A program made the translations under genes and the position numbers. 64,000 nt of DNA from Carex sylvatica. Its lineage: Eukaryota; Streptophyta; Magnoliopsida; Poales; Cyperaceae. Below, one piece after another: positions 47,295 through 60,099 of this stretch (position 1 is the first letter of the stretch; each line of letters begins with the position of its first letter). The stretch covers positions 254,654 to 318,653 of the forward strand of contig CAXKVR010000026.1 of assembly GCA_964058845.1 (NCBI GenBank). Direction: 5' to 3'. The notes under the pieces were generated by a model. It saw nothing but the letters and a program-made list of their open reading frames with translations. It made no database searches and was not told the origin of the DNA.

Positions 47295-48819
47295 CCGTCT
47301 CCAATGGGTATTTGCAAACCTCTAGTGACTACCAAGTACCAAGTTCTAAAAAAAAAAACTTATTTATTTGTGTGCAAATATACTGTATGCGGAGCTTTGT
47401 AGTGATCTTGAAAACAATCTTATCTACTGCATTCGGTTAAAAGAGCAACCGTTCTTTATCTATTTTTTCCATATAATTGTTACGCAGAATTTTATACCAA
47501 AAATACATGTATTGATTTGCTTAAAAATAATATGTTATAAAAAAAGAAAAAAAAATGATATCCGAATGGCATAACACTTATTAGTTATTATCAATCAAAT
47601 ACATCATTTTAAATAGAAACCGCACTTAATAGAAACCAATTCTTCATTTTTTTTTTTTAAAACAAGGATCTAGCCTTATTTGATAGGAACTTTCATGATA
47701 TCGGTTAGAGCCATTCAATTTGTGTCAAGATCTATTTATACTTATTCAACACAAATTTTGAAGTTTTCATCATAAATTTCAAAACTGATCGAACAACTCC
47801 GACTAGACATCGGACGCCTCCCGGTTCCAGATATCATACCAATCAGGTAATCTATTCTTTCTGTTAACATTAATAGATTATGTTATCATATTTTTGTTCA
47901 AACTCATTACACAATTTTATTCACACCAGTTTGATGTTTTGTCCTATAAATATTGTTAAAAGGAAAGAAAATATTTATTATGCAAATTTTAAAGCATGGT
48001 ATAATTATAACTGATACGTTTTAGGAACTTCAATTATCAAAAGAAGTTTATGCAAAATCATTACATTTAAACAAAATTATTAATTTATGATTTATGTTTG
48101 AATAAATCTCATGATTGCTCGTCTTCGGAGTGTGAAGTTAATTGATTTCACTGAATTTGTTAACCATTTAATTAGAAATATATAAAATGTTGGGTTGGGT
48201 AGAATTAATTAGGACGTTCTTAAGCTCATCAACTTCTTGTTGAGCTTAATTTCAAAATATATTAGATTGACTTCAGATGTTAAATCTAAATGTTAAAATC
48301 AATGTACATCGAGTGATGCGTTTACATAAAAAATTTAAAAATTAATTCAGTATAAAATCAGACGGTAACAAAAATTACTACCACTACTGACAAAATTTTT
48401 GATACATTTTTTTGGCTCTATCACTGACTCTTGTTCAAGCATAGAATTGATGGACATAAGATATCAAAAGAAAAGGCTGGAAAATTTTGTTTTAGAAGCA
48501 AGAGGCGTGGCGCATGACATCCCAAAATCGCTGGCTGTAGTGCAATTTTCTCTTAATTTAATTATTTAATATGCTTTCGTAATCTTGGTAGGATTGTTGA
48601 GTATACAAATGAATTTGAGGAAACTGAAGCAGCACTAATAGTGACAAAACATTTTAATACTAATTGTTTGGTGATGGGGATCGTATTATGAAAAATGGTC
48701 GTGACTTGCATTAACATGTCTCATCACAGGGAGTATATAATAAATGACCTTGACTTTAATAACATGATTTAACAATTTTGTATAAATGATTTGTGAAGTG
48801 TTATTATTATTATTATTAT

Positions 48820-49220
48820 GAGGAGAGTTCAAATGCTCCATTGTTTTTATGCTTCAATTATATTTTTACATTTTTATCTCTAATTTTAAAGTCCAAACAG
48901 TCAAACAGACGATTCGAACAATTCAACGTGATATTCACATTAAAATGTGCTTGGAGATCAATTTTTATATTATTTTTTTTGAAATTTTTTTAGTATTTTT
49001 TAAGATAAGTACAAAATCACTGTTTTTTAGATAATCTTGAATCATCTAAAAACAATAACTTTGTATCTATCTTAAAAAAATAGTAAAAAAGTTTCAAAAA
49101 AATATAAAATTTTGTCTCTAAACACATTTTAATGTGGATATCACGTTGACCAGTTCGGATCGTTTGTTTATATGGGATATAATTGGAGCATAAAAGCAAT
49201 GAGACATTTGAACCCTCCTC
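48820..49220. mobile_element. Mutator-type MITE, family B, 401 bp
   Basis: Ends GAGGAGAGTTCAAATG and CATTTGAACCCTCCTC with about 40-bp inverted repeats. A 9-bp duplication TATTATTAT lies on both sides (48811-48819, 49221-49229), though inside a TTA microsatellite. The interior has the shared core ('gtgcttggagatcaattttt', 'ttttgtctctaaacacattt'). Confidence 0.8.
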
Positions 49221-52200
49221 TATTATTATGATTATTATGTGCATTTTATTGTGAAGATTTAACAACTTGTTTTACTTTTTTTTTCTTCAGACCCAACATT
49301 TCCACTGACGCCTACATTATTAATGTTTTAAACACATCCTGTGAAAAATATTTAGAATTTTCAAAGGAATAAGTGAAGCTGTTATATTTTGACTTTTAAA
49401 AGATGACAGATGAGGGAAAGGGACCATGTCGGATCGACAGTAGTCAAGAAAAAGGACAGAATACAGCTGGCCAGTCTAAGTTCATGAACCATATATCAAA
49501 ATCAAATATAACCAAATTCGGATCACATTAAGTTATCTCAAATTTTGAGTTTGGTGCATTGAACTGTTTTGGTACGAATATTAAAGCGCCTCTTATTCCG
49601 CTTCAAATCAAGTTACTCAGATTCCGATCAGATGGTTCAGATTTAAACTCAAAATTTAAGTTATTTCGAGAAATCTAGACTTAATTTTTAAATTCAATTC
49701 AGCGAAATTAAACGTTTCATAGGAGACCGAATCTCCTGCACCCTATCCCTAGAGTTATTGCCGGGTGGGTCAAGGTGAACCCGAGATCAAATATTTAAAT
49801 AGTAAAAATCACGTCGGATTCATCCGGCAGTGGCTCTAGAGGGCAGGTAATCCGGTTATAGACACACTGATGGATGTCTTTACATGAAAATATAATGGAA
49901 ATACAAAATTACTATACAAAATGCGAAGAACTATAAATAATTTGCTACGCACAAAATTTCAATCACTTTTACATCATCCATTTCTGCAGTTTGCTATTAA
50001 AAAAAAATTATTTAACTAGTTTTTGTTTACATCTTTTTTAATATGAAATGCACGTATAAACTTCTTCTAGTAATCATTTATTCGAAACATAAAATCAATC
50101 CTACTTGGCATTTTAAACTTTTATCATCTTTTTCCGACGTAGTTTTTTTTTTTTTTTTTGAGTAAAAATGAGGGTCGTGCCCACATTTATATTGAAAACA
50201 AAAAGTTCCGTTACACAAGGATGGCAATCACCGAAATGAAATAGAAATTATGCTCAAAACAGTTGAGCCTAAAATAAAATGCATGCCTTTTGGGGCAGAT
50301 TGTGTTCAAATGCATGCCTTTTGGAGCTGTTTCACAAGAGAAGTAGGATTAAAAAATTTAATCCGTGTTAAGAAGTATGTTGGATTATCTTAATCCTTAG
50401 GTTAAATCTAAAGAGATTTAATCTAGTGAAAATGGTGTTTTAAGATCTGAACAGTATATTAATATTTGAAATTAAAAGCCGAAAAAAATTGTTTTTAATT
50501 CTCACTAAAAAGTTGGTATTTGAAAATATTAAACGACTAAAAGAAATTACAGGAGACTTAAAAAAACTTAAGGAGGCTCCCACTCTGGGTTTAGTACATG
50601 AGGTCATGAGCTCTATGTGGCCTATTAATCAAAACTGTTCAATTTGTATCAAGATTCGTGCACACTTGATTATTATGAGTTATAAAGTTATTCACACATA
50701 TTTTGATGCGGATCAAATGCTTCAATGGAGCATTACACCAAATTTAATCTGATGCCCATCGGAACGCACCCGATCCAATTAAATTTAGTATTTTGCTTTC
50801 ATGATTATTATATTAATTTGCCTACTATTACTGTATACGGACTTGAGACGAAATTTGAATTTATAAGAAGGCTTTTTTATTAGTCGATCATATGCATGTC
50901 TCTAGGAATACGATATTTTTCTCGAAAATATATGATGAAAAATAAAAAGACTTCCATTCTATGTTTGGTCCGTTTAGTAGAACGGACTTCAATCGAATAT
51001 CAAACGGACTCTTTCAATGTAAACCAAGCAAAGAAATCTCCACAAGACAGAAATTCAAAATATAGCAACTAGAGAAAAGGGAAATTCAAAAAATGGTTCA
51101 ATAGTTGTAATTTTTTATTTCTCCATAGACTCTTTGCTAATGAAGTTGATAGTTTCATAACTTTATTTATTTATTTTTGAATTAGCTTTTACGATAAGCT
51201 TCCCTCTCCCTCTCTTTACGAGATTACATTAAGAAGGAAGCTTGCTCAAGTTCCAACAAAAAGAGTCGCTGTTCGCTCCAGGAATAAAACCAAGTTTTCC
51301 TTAAAAAAAAACAAGTGATCCTATTCACAAGAAATTGGGGCCCATTGATAAAAATAATTCAAGTAGTTTTACACCATGTGCAATTCTAAATATATGTCGT
51401 TTTCCACAGCTTGTGATTTTCATTTATAACGTCTTAGTTAGAGATCTCTCTAAACAATTTGAAAAGAAATAAATTGCAAACTATCAAAGAATGTGAAATA
51501 TGTACTAGATATTTATATGAGTTAAGATTAATGTAAAAATATATATATTTCAGATGATATATTAAGTGATCAAAATATTTTATTTTTTCATGTCTACACT
51601 GAGTCAAGTTGCTCGATGTGATTTACACATGTAAATTCTTTTTAGCCTTTAAGGATACAAAACTTTCAATATTTAAAATTTTATTAGAAATATTGAGTTT
51701 TTTATTTAATAATATTATTTGATATACATTTTTTTTTTTACTATAATATGGTCAAATTTTAAATATTTTAAAAATATATAATCGAGTATCTTATAAGTTT
51801 TTAATGTGTAGATTATTTCACAATCGGATTGACTGTTTTGAATTTTTCTATTTAATTAAAACATAAATATTTTTTATAATAGTCTAACTCGTTTTATGTT
51901 CTATTTTTCTATCCAAAAAGCATCTGTTATACTTTATTGTTATTTTTCCAATGCAATTTTGGATCGTATTGGCGGTGTTTTGAAATTGTCTCTCAACAAT
52001 TTTCCAAGAATTTTTTTTTTTTTTTTCTCGTGATATTGTTGGCTTCTTGTTTCTAACATAATCCTCGAGTTTTCATCTAACTAAAGAAATTTTGTGTTTC
52101 TTTTTGTGTGTATTTCATTAGTGACTAGAAAAAAACATATTTCACAAATTAAATAACCTTTGCTAGTATCCTTGTAAGTAAATTTGCTCACAGAAATTAG

Positions 52201-52889
52201 ATTTCTTGCGTTAGTGTTCTTGTTTTTTACATGGGTCAATGAGAATATAAAAATAAAGTAGCTGAAACATTGATGCTGCTCTTTTTGAGTTCAGTATCGG
52301 GTTTTTACTGGGTAGCGGGTTTTCTTGTTTTTGTTTACTTTCAATGCTAGTTGTAAACTCTTTCTTTTTAATGGATTGCCACCATTGCCAATTTTTCAAA
52401 AAAAAAAAAAAAAAAAAAAAAAATTTGCCCACCGAATTAGATTTGTTGTTAATATTCATTTATTTTATTTTTTTTCTCTTTTGACGGGGCAAATTACATG
52501 TTCTAATTCAATATAAAATGTCCTTTTCATCAAATATATAACCTTTTTTAGTTGAATCTTTTGGAATCTCCCTCCCTTTCTCTTTTCCTTTCCTCTTTTC
52601 TTTCTTTATTATTTTTTGTGGAAAAGTGAACATGATGCTAATGTTAGAATAAATTTTCAGAAAATTTGAACAGTTAAGTAAATAATAAATAAAATAAATT
52701 AAATTGAAGTATATTCTTTGGACCATGTGCGAGACATTTTTTTTCCAGAATACCATTCTATTGTGTAAGATTTTGAATGACAATCAAAATAATTCAAAGT
52801 TGTCGCTCTCTATAGCTGCGTCTCCTCCACTTTGAAAATGAGGTATGATTCTTTTTAAAATCAGTAATACATATATTATCGGGGTAAAA

Positions 52890-53400
52890 CTTGGGTGTTT
52901 TTAAGTTTACGAAGTTTTTTAACGAGCTTAATTTTAAAAATTATTGAATTGATTTTAAATAACGAATTTAAACTGTTAAAACTGATTTATTTCACAAGTA
53001 ATACATTTACATGTCAAATATATGAGAACCAGCCTTTGGTCCAGTGATAAAGGTAATACTTTTTGTGTGAAAAGTCGCAACTGATTCGAAATCTTGAAAG
53101 AGACAATCCTTTAAAAATATTAAATAGATGGGTAGCTTGACCTCTAACATTTACTCAAAAAACAAGTCAATTTTATAAATTTTGTATTAATTTTGTATAA
53201 AATTAAGTGGTAAAAAATAATAAAGAACGAATGTATTAAAATTAACTTAATTTTTTTTACATCTTCACTTAATACTAAATTAATCCATAAAATAATAAAT
53301 TTAACATTTAAATTTATCACCGATTAGTCTGTATAGTTAAGATTCATCATTTAAAATTTTTCCAATAAATTTTGAAGTTAAGCCCAAAAAATACCTAACT
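52890..53400. mobile_element. Inverted-repeat (family F-like) element with SINE insert
   Basis: The left arm 'ggtgtttttaagtttac' and 'gagcttaattttaaaaatta' face 'ttttgaagttaagcccaaaa' and 'aaaatacctaac' on the right. The middle is broken by the SINE-like sequence at 53024-53162. Borders approximate. Confidence 0.45.
53024..53162 (+). mobile_element. tRNA-derived SINE, most complete copy
   Basis: Box A-like 'tggtccagtgataaagg' (about 53037), box B-like 'gattcgaaatc' (about 53083), then 'agacaatcctttaaaaatat' and the tail 'ggtagcttgacctctaacat' ending A-rich. Head, body and tail match the pieces at 46165 and 46600, defining one family. Confidence 0.55.
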
Positions 53401-54893
53401 CTATTCTATATTATTACATTCGTTATCAAAAGAAAAGAAGGAAAATTAAATAAAATTCAAACCCGTGAACCCGGTTCACGAACCTGTAAACCCGATTCGG
53501 ACCATAGACCAAAATTAGAAGAGTCGGACAAACATGGTTAGAATTTAATTATGCCTGTATAAATTCGTTGAAACTATTCCTCCAATGAAATAGAGGGAAA
53601 AAATAAAAAATAATAATAAAAACGGACCGACGGTAAGATCAAATATTTCTTAAAAACCGATAGAGGAAAAATGTTGACTATTTATGTTGGCATATTCCAC
53701 TCAAGAGGGAGGATATTCTTCAACATGTCAAGTAGTGTTAATAAATAAATTAATAGTTAATACAAGTGTTGTTCTCTTTGATTTTTTATTCACAATTGAA
53801 TGTTACAATGAAGAAAATATCCAATAATTAATGATGTAAACTAGATACTAATGCGTAATGACTATTATTTTTATTTATAAGGAAGAAAAGTTGGTGCCAC
53901 TGGTTACATTTAATGCACATAACTTGTTAATACGACTTGACAGAAACATAACTAAAGATATTACTCTGAAAGAGTTGAAACGTAAAACGCGTAGAATACA
54001 TAATATGTGTTAATCAGAATTTAAATTCAAATTTTCATGATTACAAATGAAATTATAACCAACATAAACACATTAACAAATTATCCGAATTTTGAAACAT
54101 ATAATTTGGAAAAAATATTATTCAGTTAAATTTCAATATACATAATTAATTTGAATTTAGAGTACAACAATAATCAACATTTGCCCACTTGTTATCAATA
54201 TAGAGAATAAAAAATAAATTAGGATCTCAAAATAAACTAATTTGCTAGATTCTCGACAAATTTGTGACTGAATTTGTGATTCTCTACCAAGTTTTTATTT
54301 ATTTAAATAAATAAAAAAAAATTCTGATTGTGCTTGTCGAAGTGAATGAGACCATGTGACAGGTCGCTAATCCACGCTGGTTTGATTGGACTCAGTCAAT
54401 GAAATCACTGTTGCCACACGCAATAATAAATTCAGACTAGTTTTGTAATCTTTGTTGAGTAGGCAAAATTAATTTCTTTCTTTTCATTTTAAATTTACGA
54501 TCTAGGAATATGCAGAAAAAACCCATATTTTTTTAATTTTTAGAAATGTGCTAAATATTTTACAAAGAACCAGAAAGATGAAAATCCTTTTCTTTGTCAC
54601 AAAAGAAATCAAATTATTAATTTGGTTCTTAGAGTTTGTATTGAGATGTGCATACAAACTTCAAAAAATTGAATTAATGAATTGGTTTCTTCTATAATAT
54701 AAAAAATTCCATCTTTAATTCTCCTTCTGAACAAAATAATTAATATAATTTTCAGATTAAAAAATTTTAACAGTGAAAAGTGAAAACTAATATAAGTAAA
54801 TTAATAGATAAGAAGATGCTCTTTTAAACATCAGCAATGACATATACAGGAGATCTTCTAGAGATGAACTATATCTTTATTTGTCACATATTG

Positions 54894-55486
54894 CCGAAAT
54901 TTTTATAAATACCAAAAAAAAATATAAAATTACGGAATCTACCCACTGTTTGAATGAAATTCGAAAAATGTCCAATCCAGTTATCCAATAACCTGATTTG
55001 GGACAAATTTCCAGTTAACCATTCACTGGAAAAAAAAAATTTAAACAGAATTTTTTTTGTATTAAAATATTAGAAATGTTGAATATATTTCTTTGAAAAT
55101 AGATAAAATACAATATAATTTGATTTATTAGAAAGACTGTAACAAATAACCCGGACCAATATTTTTCAGGCCGGATTTTTCGCGGCTGTAAGAAAAATTA
55201 ATATATTTCTTTATGTGTTATTGGGAAAAAATAAAAATATTTAGATTCTGAGTTATTGATCCCGGTTCAAAAGTCACTTCTAGGTAATTCAGAAAATATT
55301 GTGATCTTTCTAGTACATTTAATTTATTAAAAGTTGTATCTATTTTGAGTCCGGGAATCCATTGACCGGAAATTTGTCTCAAATTCGGTTATTGGATAAC
55401 CGGATTGGGCATTTTTTTAATTTCATTCAAATAGTGGGTAGATTCTGTAATTTTATATTTTTTTTGGGTATTTATAAAAATTTCGG
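54894..55486. mobile_element. Mutator-type element with about 135-bp inverted ends, 593 bp
   Basis: It starts CCGAAATTTTTATAAATACC and ends with its exact reverse complement; the arms stay alike for about 135 bases ('ggaatctacccactgtttga' against 'caaatagtgggtagattctg'). A perfect 9-bp duplication CACATATTG flanks it (54885-54893, 55487-55495). No transposase ORF. Confidence 0.87.
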
Positions 55487-55949
55487 CACATATTGACTTG
55501 GAAGTAGTTATCATAATCTTATATTAATCAGATGAGTTCTCAATGCATCCTCTTCCACAGGAGATGTCAATGAGCTGGCCAGAGTTATATATGATTCACC
55601 TTAGAAACAAAATCATGTATTAAAAATAATTTTAATTGTCTAATTGAAACAAGTGCTATCACATAAAATACAATAAAAAGTACATGTAATAATAGTTTGA
55701 TAGATGATTCCACAATATATAATTCATACATGCATTGAGTTGGAATTAATCAATGAACATTAATTCGTCAAATAATTAGACAAGTTTTAATCATATGATT
55801 AAATTTGACAATAATTAATGATTTATTAAATTATCCAGAAGACTTGACTTGTTCTCGAGACCTTGATATATGGAATGTGTAATCCTAGGCTTGACTGTTC
55901 GTCTCAAACATTAAATCCGGTACGTCCATTTAACACTGACCTGAGAATT

Positions 55950-57430
55950 AAATTAAGTCCTTGTCCGTCTAGTTACATTCTTGATTTAGACCGCACAGTA
56001 TGATCCGGTCCTAATTAAGTTATTCAAAATATTTCAAATCAAAAAAAAAAAAATCACCAGTATATTTAGTTGTTAAAAACTTCTTTAATAAATTTTTAGT
56101 AAATATTTGTAATTTGTAATTGGATCCCGCATTAAAATTTGAATCTCAAAACAACATTCATATATGATTACTTAAATTTAAATTACTTAAATAGACATCT
56201 GGGAGACAGTAAACAACGGCTTGTTCAAATGTGCGAGTGTTTGATGGAACACAATTTAGGCGATAGGAGTCTGAGCCCTGTGGAGAGAGAACCGTCATCT
56301 GTTCTCCGACAAACGACGCAAAGTGCATCAATTAATAAATGATACAACATCCGATATCATGCTCGACGGAGAATGTGTAGCCTAACGAGTAGAGGTGGCT
56401 GGGAATGTGCCTAGCTAGGACCTTGTTGGGAAGGGCCGAGGGATCTTTTTGTGATCTAATATTGTGTAAATAATTTTTTTTTATTAATATATTTGTTAGC
56501 GATTGTTTACTGTCAATCTTAAAAAAATATATATAATGGCGGTTATGATGACCGACCAAACAAAAAAAAAACCAATCCTTAATATATGTTCAAAAGAATT
56601 TATAAAAAAATTCACCAATATAAAATCAAGCATAAATTATGTAAACTGCATGAAGTCAAACCAACATGTTAATATCTTTACCGCACAAAAACACCGGAGA
56701 AGAGATCTCGGTTATATATACATGTTACGTGTTTTATTTGAAACTTTTAAAGCAAAAAAAAAAGTCCATCTTATCCGGTCCGGTCCAATATGAAGTAAGC
56801 TGATAGAGAAAGAAACATTCCTTGGATTTCACTGAATTGTATTTTACAAGCGTTACATCTCTAATATTTATAGAGTAATACAATCATTCTCTAAATATCT
56901 GAGTTACATACTCAAACAGCATCATATCTAACTACCTACCAGCAGCTGTAACTAACTATCAACTCTAACCAACTATTTCATCCCATCGTTAGTAATTAGT
57001 TACTGTCTTCAGTAGAGTCTGAATATTGTTTATGCCCATTGGATTCCAATTAAGAATTCATATTAAGACGGATACAATGGGTACCGAGCTGCTGCCACGT
57101 CACATTGACATCCTTATATAATATAAACCAGAAAGTGATCGATATATTTGATTCACAAACGATAATACACAAAAAAAAAATACAGATTTAGTTGATTGAA
57201 TTTCTACCCAGACAGAACAAAAAATAGATAACAGCACATATAAACCTGAAAGTGATAGCAGTAGAAAAATCTTCACATGATAGGATTATATATTCTTAGA
57301 AGCATATCGTGTTATTTACAAATGAATTTGTTTGTGGACGAATCTACATAAAACAAAAATCATTTCAAACTACTCGACAATCAGCAAAATATCATCAAGT
57401 TTTCTGGTCGCACGCGCTACAAAATATATA
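55950..57430. repeat. Local duplication, unit 1
   Basis: Shares long stretches with unit 2, for example 'ttgtccgtctagttacattc' and 'cttagaagcatatcgtgtta', in the same order and orientation. It differs by an insertion around 56799-57110 that includes a probable solo LTR. Confidence 0.75.
56799..57036 (-). mobile_element. Probable copia-type solo LTR
   Basis: Read on the minus strand it has a TATA-like 'ctctataaatattagag', a 'gtaacgcttgtaaaatacaa' stretch and an end in ...TATCA, as in short copia LTRs. It lies in unit 1 where unit 2 has no counterpart. No TSD was found, so the borders are approximate. Confidence 0.4.
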
Positions 57431-58199
57431 ATCTTTGTTTTGTATATACTGTCACAAAACAGAGTAAAAACGATATTAACAGCGCCTGTTTGATTTCATA
57501 CAACGAACAAACAGGATAAATATGTACGCTGTATGAAGCTAATTAAACCACAGTATGATCTGAATTAAGTCCTTGTCCGTCTAGTTACATTCTTGATTTA
57601 GACCCACAATATGATCCGATCCTAAGTTAATTCTTCCAAATAAACAAAAAGATTTATTTTCAGTATATTTAGTTATCAACTTCTTTTATAAATTTTTATT
57701 AATTTGATCCCACATTAAATTTCAAAACAATATACCATATATAATAATTTAAATAGAAATATATTGGCGGCTATAACAACGGACCAAAAAAAAAAAAAAA
57801 TTAACCCTTAATATGTTCAAAATAATTTATAAAAGAATTGTAAAACTCCAAAAAAAAAATTTATAAGTCCATATCTTGATTGAATTTCTACCCGGAACAA
57901 GACAAAAAGCAGACCTCAGCACATTAGGCCTGAAAGTGATAGAAGTAGAAAAATCATCACATTATAGAATTGTATATATTCTTAGAAGCATATCGTGTTA
58001 TTCATTAATGATTTCGCTTGCGGACAGATATATATTAACAAAAGAGTGAGGTTATGGTACTATGCAGTATGCAAAGTGCGAATTGATTTGTATTATAAAT
58101 TAATATTTGTATTTTTAAAATTTAAATAGTCGATTCAAATCTCTTACTATAAACACTGTATGAAAATGTACTTTGCACTAAATTCACTAGTACAAAAAA

Positions 58200-58460
58200 A
58201 TTCCCTCACTGACTGTTCAAATACCCCTACACCGACTGTTACAGTGGCGTCAGTAAAACCGACACCAGTGAAGGTGACATTTTACTGACTCTTTAAAAAC
58301 AGTCAGTGTTGAAACCAACACTGACTGTTTTTAGGACGTCAGTGTTGAAATTCAACAGTGACTCTTTAAAAATAGTCGGTGTTGATATTAAAAACGTCAG
58401 TATAGATATTAAAAACAGTCATTGTTTGCTCTATAACCGTCAGTGTTGATATAAAAATTT
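58200..58460. repeat. CACTA subterminal repeat array, left
   Basis: Repeated 'cactgactgtt' and 'cagtcagtgttg' motifs in alternating orientation, able to form many small hairpins; mirrored by the right array at 61405-61680. Confidence 0.85.
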
Positions 58461-59773
58461 CGACATGATTCTATTTATATTTGGGCTAGCCTCCATATTT
58501 TTGCTAGCCATATATTACCATTCAACATTTATTGATGTTAAAAAAATTAATATGCCACAATCACAAACAAAAGACACAAAACAAGTTATTTGTCATTCAA
58601 AATTATCCAAATTACATGCCATATATCCACGAAACACACAAAAGACACCAAATTATCCAAGTTAATTGCCATCAAAAATATATTTACTTAAATAAAAAAT
58701 GCTTTTCTTTCTTGCAACCTATAACTAATATAAATGATAGTACCACCCGAGAAGAGATGACATTCAATTGACGAGGCCTATTCAACGTAATCCACCTCAC
58801 ATTGCCACTTCACCTAGTACAACCTGCAGATAGCAATTAGTGAAAATTAGAATTTGTACCATTAAATTTAATATCACAATGATAAAGTGTATGACAAGAG
58901 GGTAGTATGACAAAATACCATAGAAGTGCATTCACTCAATGCAAATTCACTCTGCAAATTATTCTCAAATTAATGCAAACTCACCCATTAAGCAAAATTA
59001 AGAACATAAGCAATGTTGTTTTAGCAATTGAAAAAAACAGATCTAAAGTAGGAAGAGTAGATCAAGATAGGTAAATGGAAAGAAAACCAACTCAGATCTG
59101 AGTTTAGCTGCTGTCAACCAATCTTTAAAAATTCATTCTAAACAATCTACAAAGACAAATTTTTTGTTCCTTTTATATAAATGTAAAAAAAAGTCTAAAC
59201 TACATACTTGCCAAGTTTCAAGATTTTTGTAATTTTCTAACTATTTTTAACAGATGCTTGAATGCAGGGGCAAATTGGTAAAAGATGCAGAAAACAGCAT
59301 TTTTTTGGAAATTCAGAAAGCTAACTTTAAAAATAGCTAGTAAATCATAGAAAAATAATATGAATGTAAAATTTGGGTCTAAAGTGTATGTTTTTTAGCC
59401 CTCTATCTGACTGTTCATGTGGATTTTTGGTTTGAACTTCTGATCAGCCTGCACTGGCTAATTTGTCACAGAAGGTCATTTGGGGTTTTTGAAGTACCAG
59501 TAGAATTTCAAGGGTCAAACTTTAAAGCATTTAATGAACAAAAATAATGAACACAAAGTCGAGATTACCTTTTTTTATCTGACCTCGATACTTAAGAAAT
59601 TGCGTAAGCTAAACCCAACCGATAAAATGGGATTCTATCCCGTCTGAGTTCTAATAATAAATCATCTTATATCGTATATTAGAATTCACTTTGTCTTATT
59701 TTTGAATCAAAAAAGAATACTCGTATGAAACAAGTTCAAGTTAGAAATAGCAGCTTTTCAGATAAGTTATACA

Positions 59774-59874
59774 TCTCGTAGAGACATATTCAGTATAAGG
59801 AGGCTCCTAGTAAAGTTCCCTTGCTAGCCCCAAATCTGCAATTTTAACTATTCCATCCTTAACCAATATATTTT
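59774..59874 (-). pseudogene. Captured exon of a MAK/MHK-like (CDK-related) protein kinase
   Basis: On the minus strand, after an acceptor-like 'ttttttgtag', the peptide runs ENILVKDGIVKIADLGLAREL, one codon, a TAG (59807-59809), then EPPYTEYVSTR. The 'PPYTEYVSTR' activation-segment and the KIADxGLARE stretch with this spacing are typical of plant MHK/MAK-type kinases. The DFG phenylalanine is Leu and the exon contains a stop, so it is a dead fragment. It lies wholly inside the CACTA element. Confidence 0.75.
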
Positions 59875-60099
59875 CTACAAAAAGTTGAAGCATCTTTTCA
59901 TTGTTGCATCCCATTACAGAATTCAGAAATATGCTCACACAATTTAGAAGTAAAATGCAGTGCATGAACAATAAGAAGGCGTGATATTTTTTTGCATAGA
60001 GGTGTTGTCTGTCTCATCTCCTTGTCACATTTTTTAGATCAATTTAACACTAGCATTGATAGCTATGTGAAATGTCATCTTTTTTATTAGAAAATTCAG

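Larger units (their letters stand above)
44945..48810. other. Upstream of the U-box kinase gene: AT-rich, SINE-like pieces
   Basis: Presumed promoter and 5' UTR of the minus-strand gene lie just above 44944; no TATA box could be assigned with confidence. SINE-like pieces lie at 46165-46263 and 46600-46723, and a hexamer repeat at 47271-47294. No coding region supported. Confidence 0.5.
49230..54884. other. Long AT-rich gene-free stretch
   Basis: No gene supported. Contents recognised: a 26-A tract at 52398-52423, an inverted-repeat element about 52890-53400 interrupted by a SINE-like piece, and scattered low-complexity sequence. The ORF at 50489-50752 has no recognisable domain. Confidence 0.5.

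Noticed and set aside
50489..50752. 87-aa ORF in an otherwise gene-free stretch
   Set aside because: No recognisable motif, no splice context and no repeat match; chance ORF is the simplest reading.
56503..56793. 96-aa ORF
   Set aside because: No domain recognised; the corresponding part of the neighbouring duplicate unit does not keep the frame.
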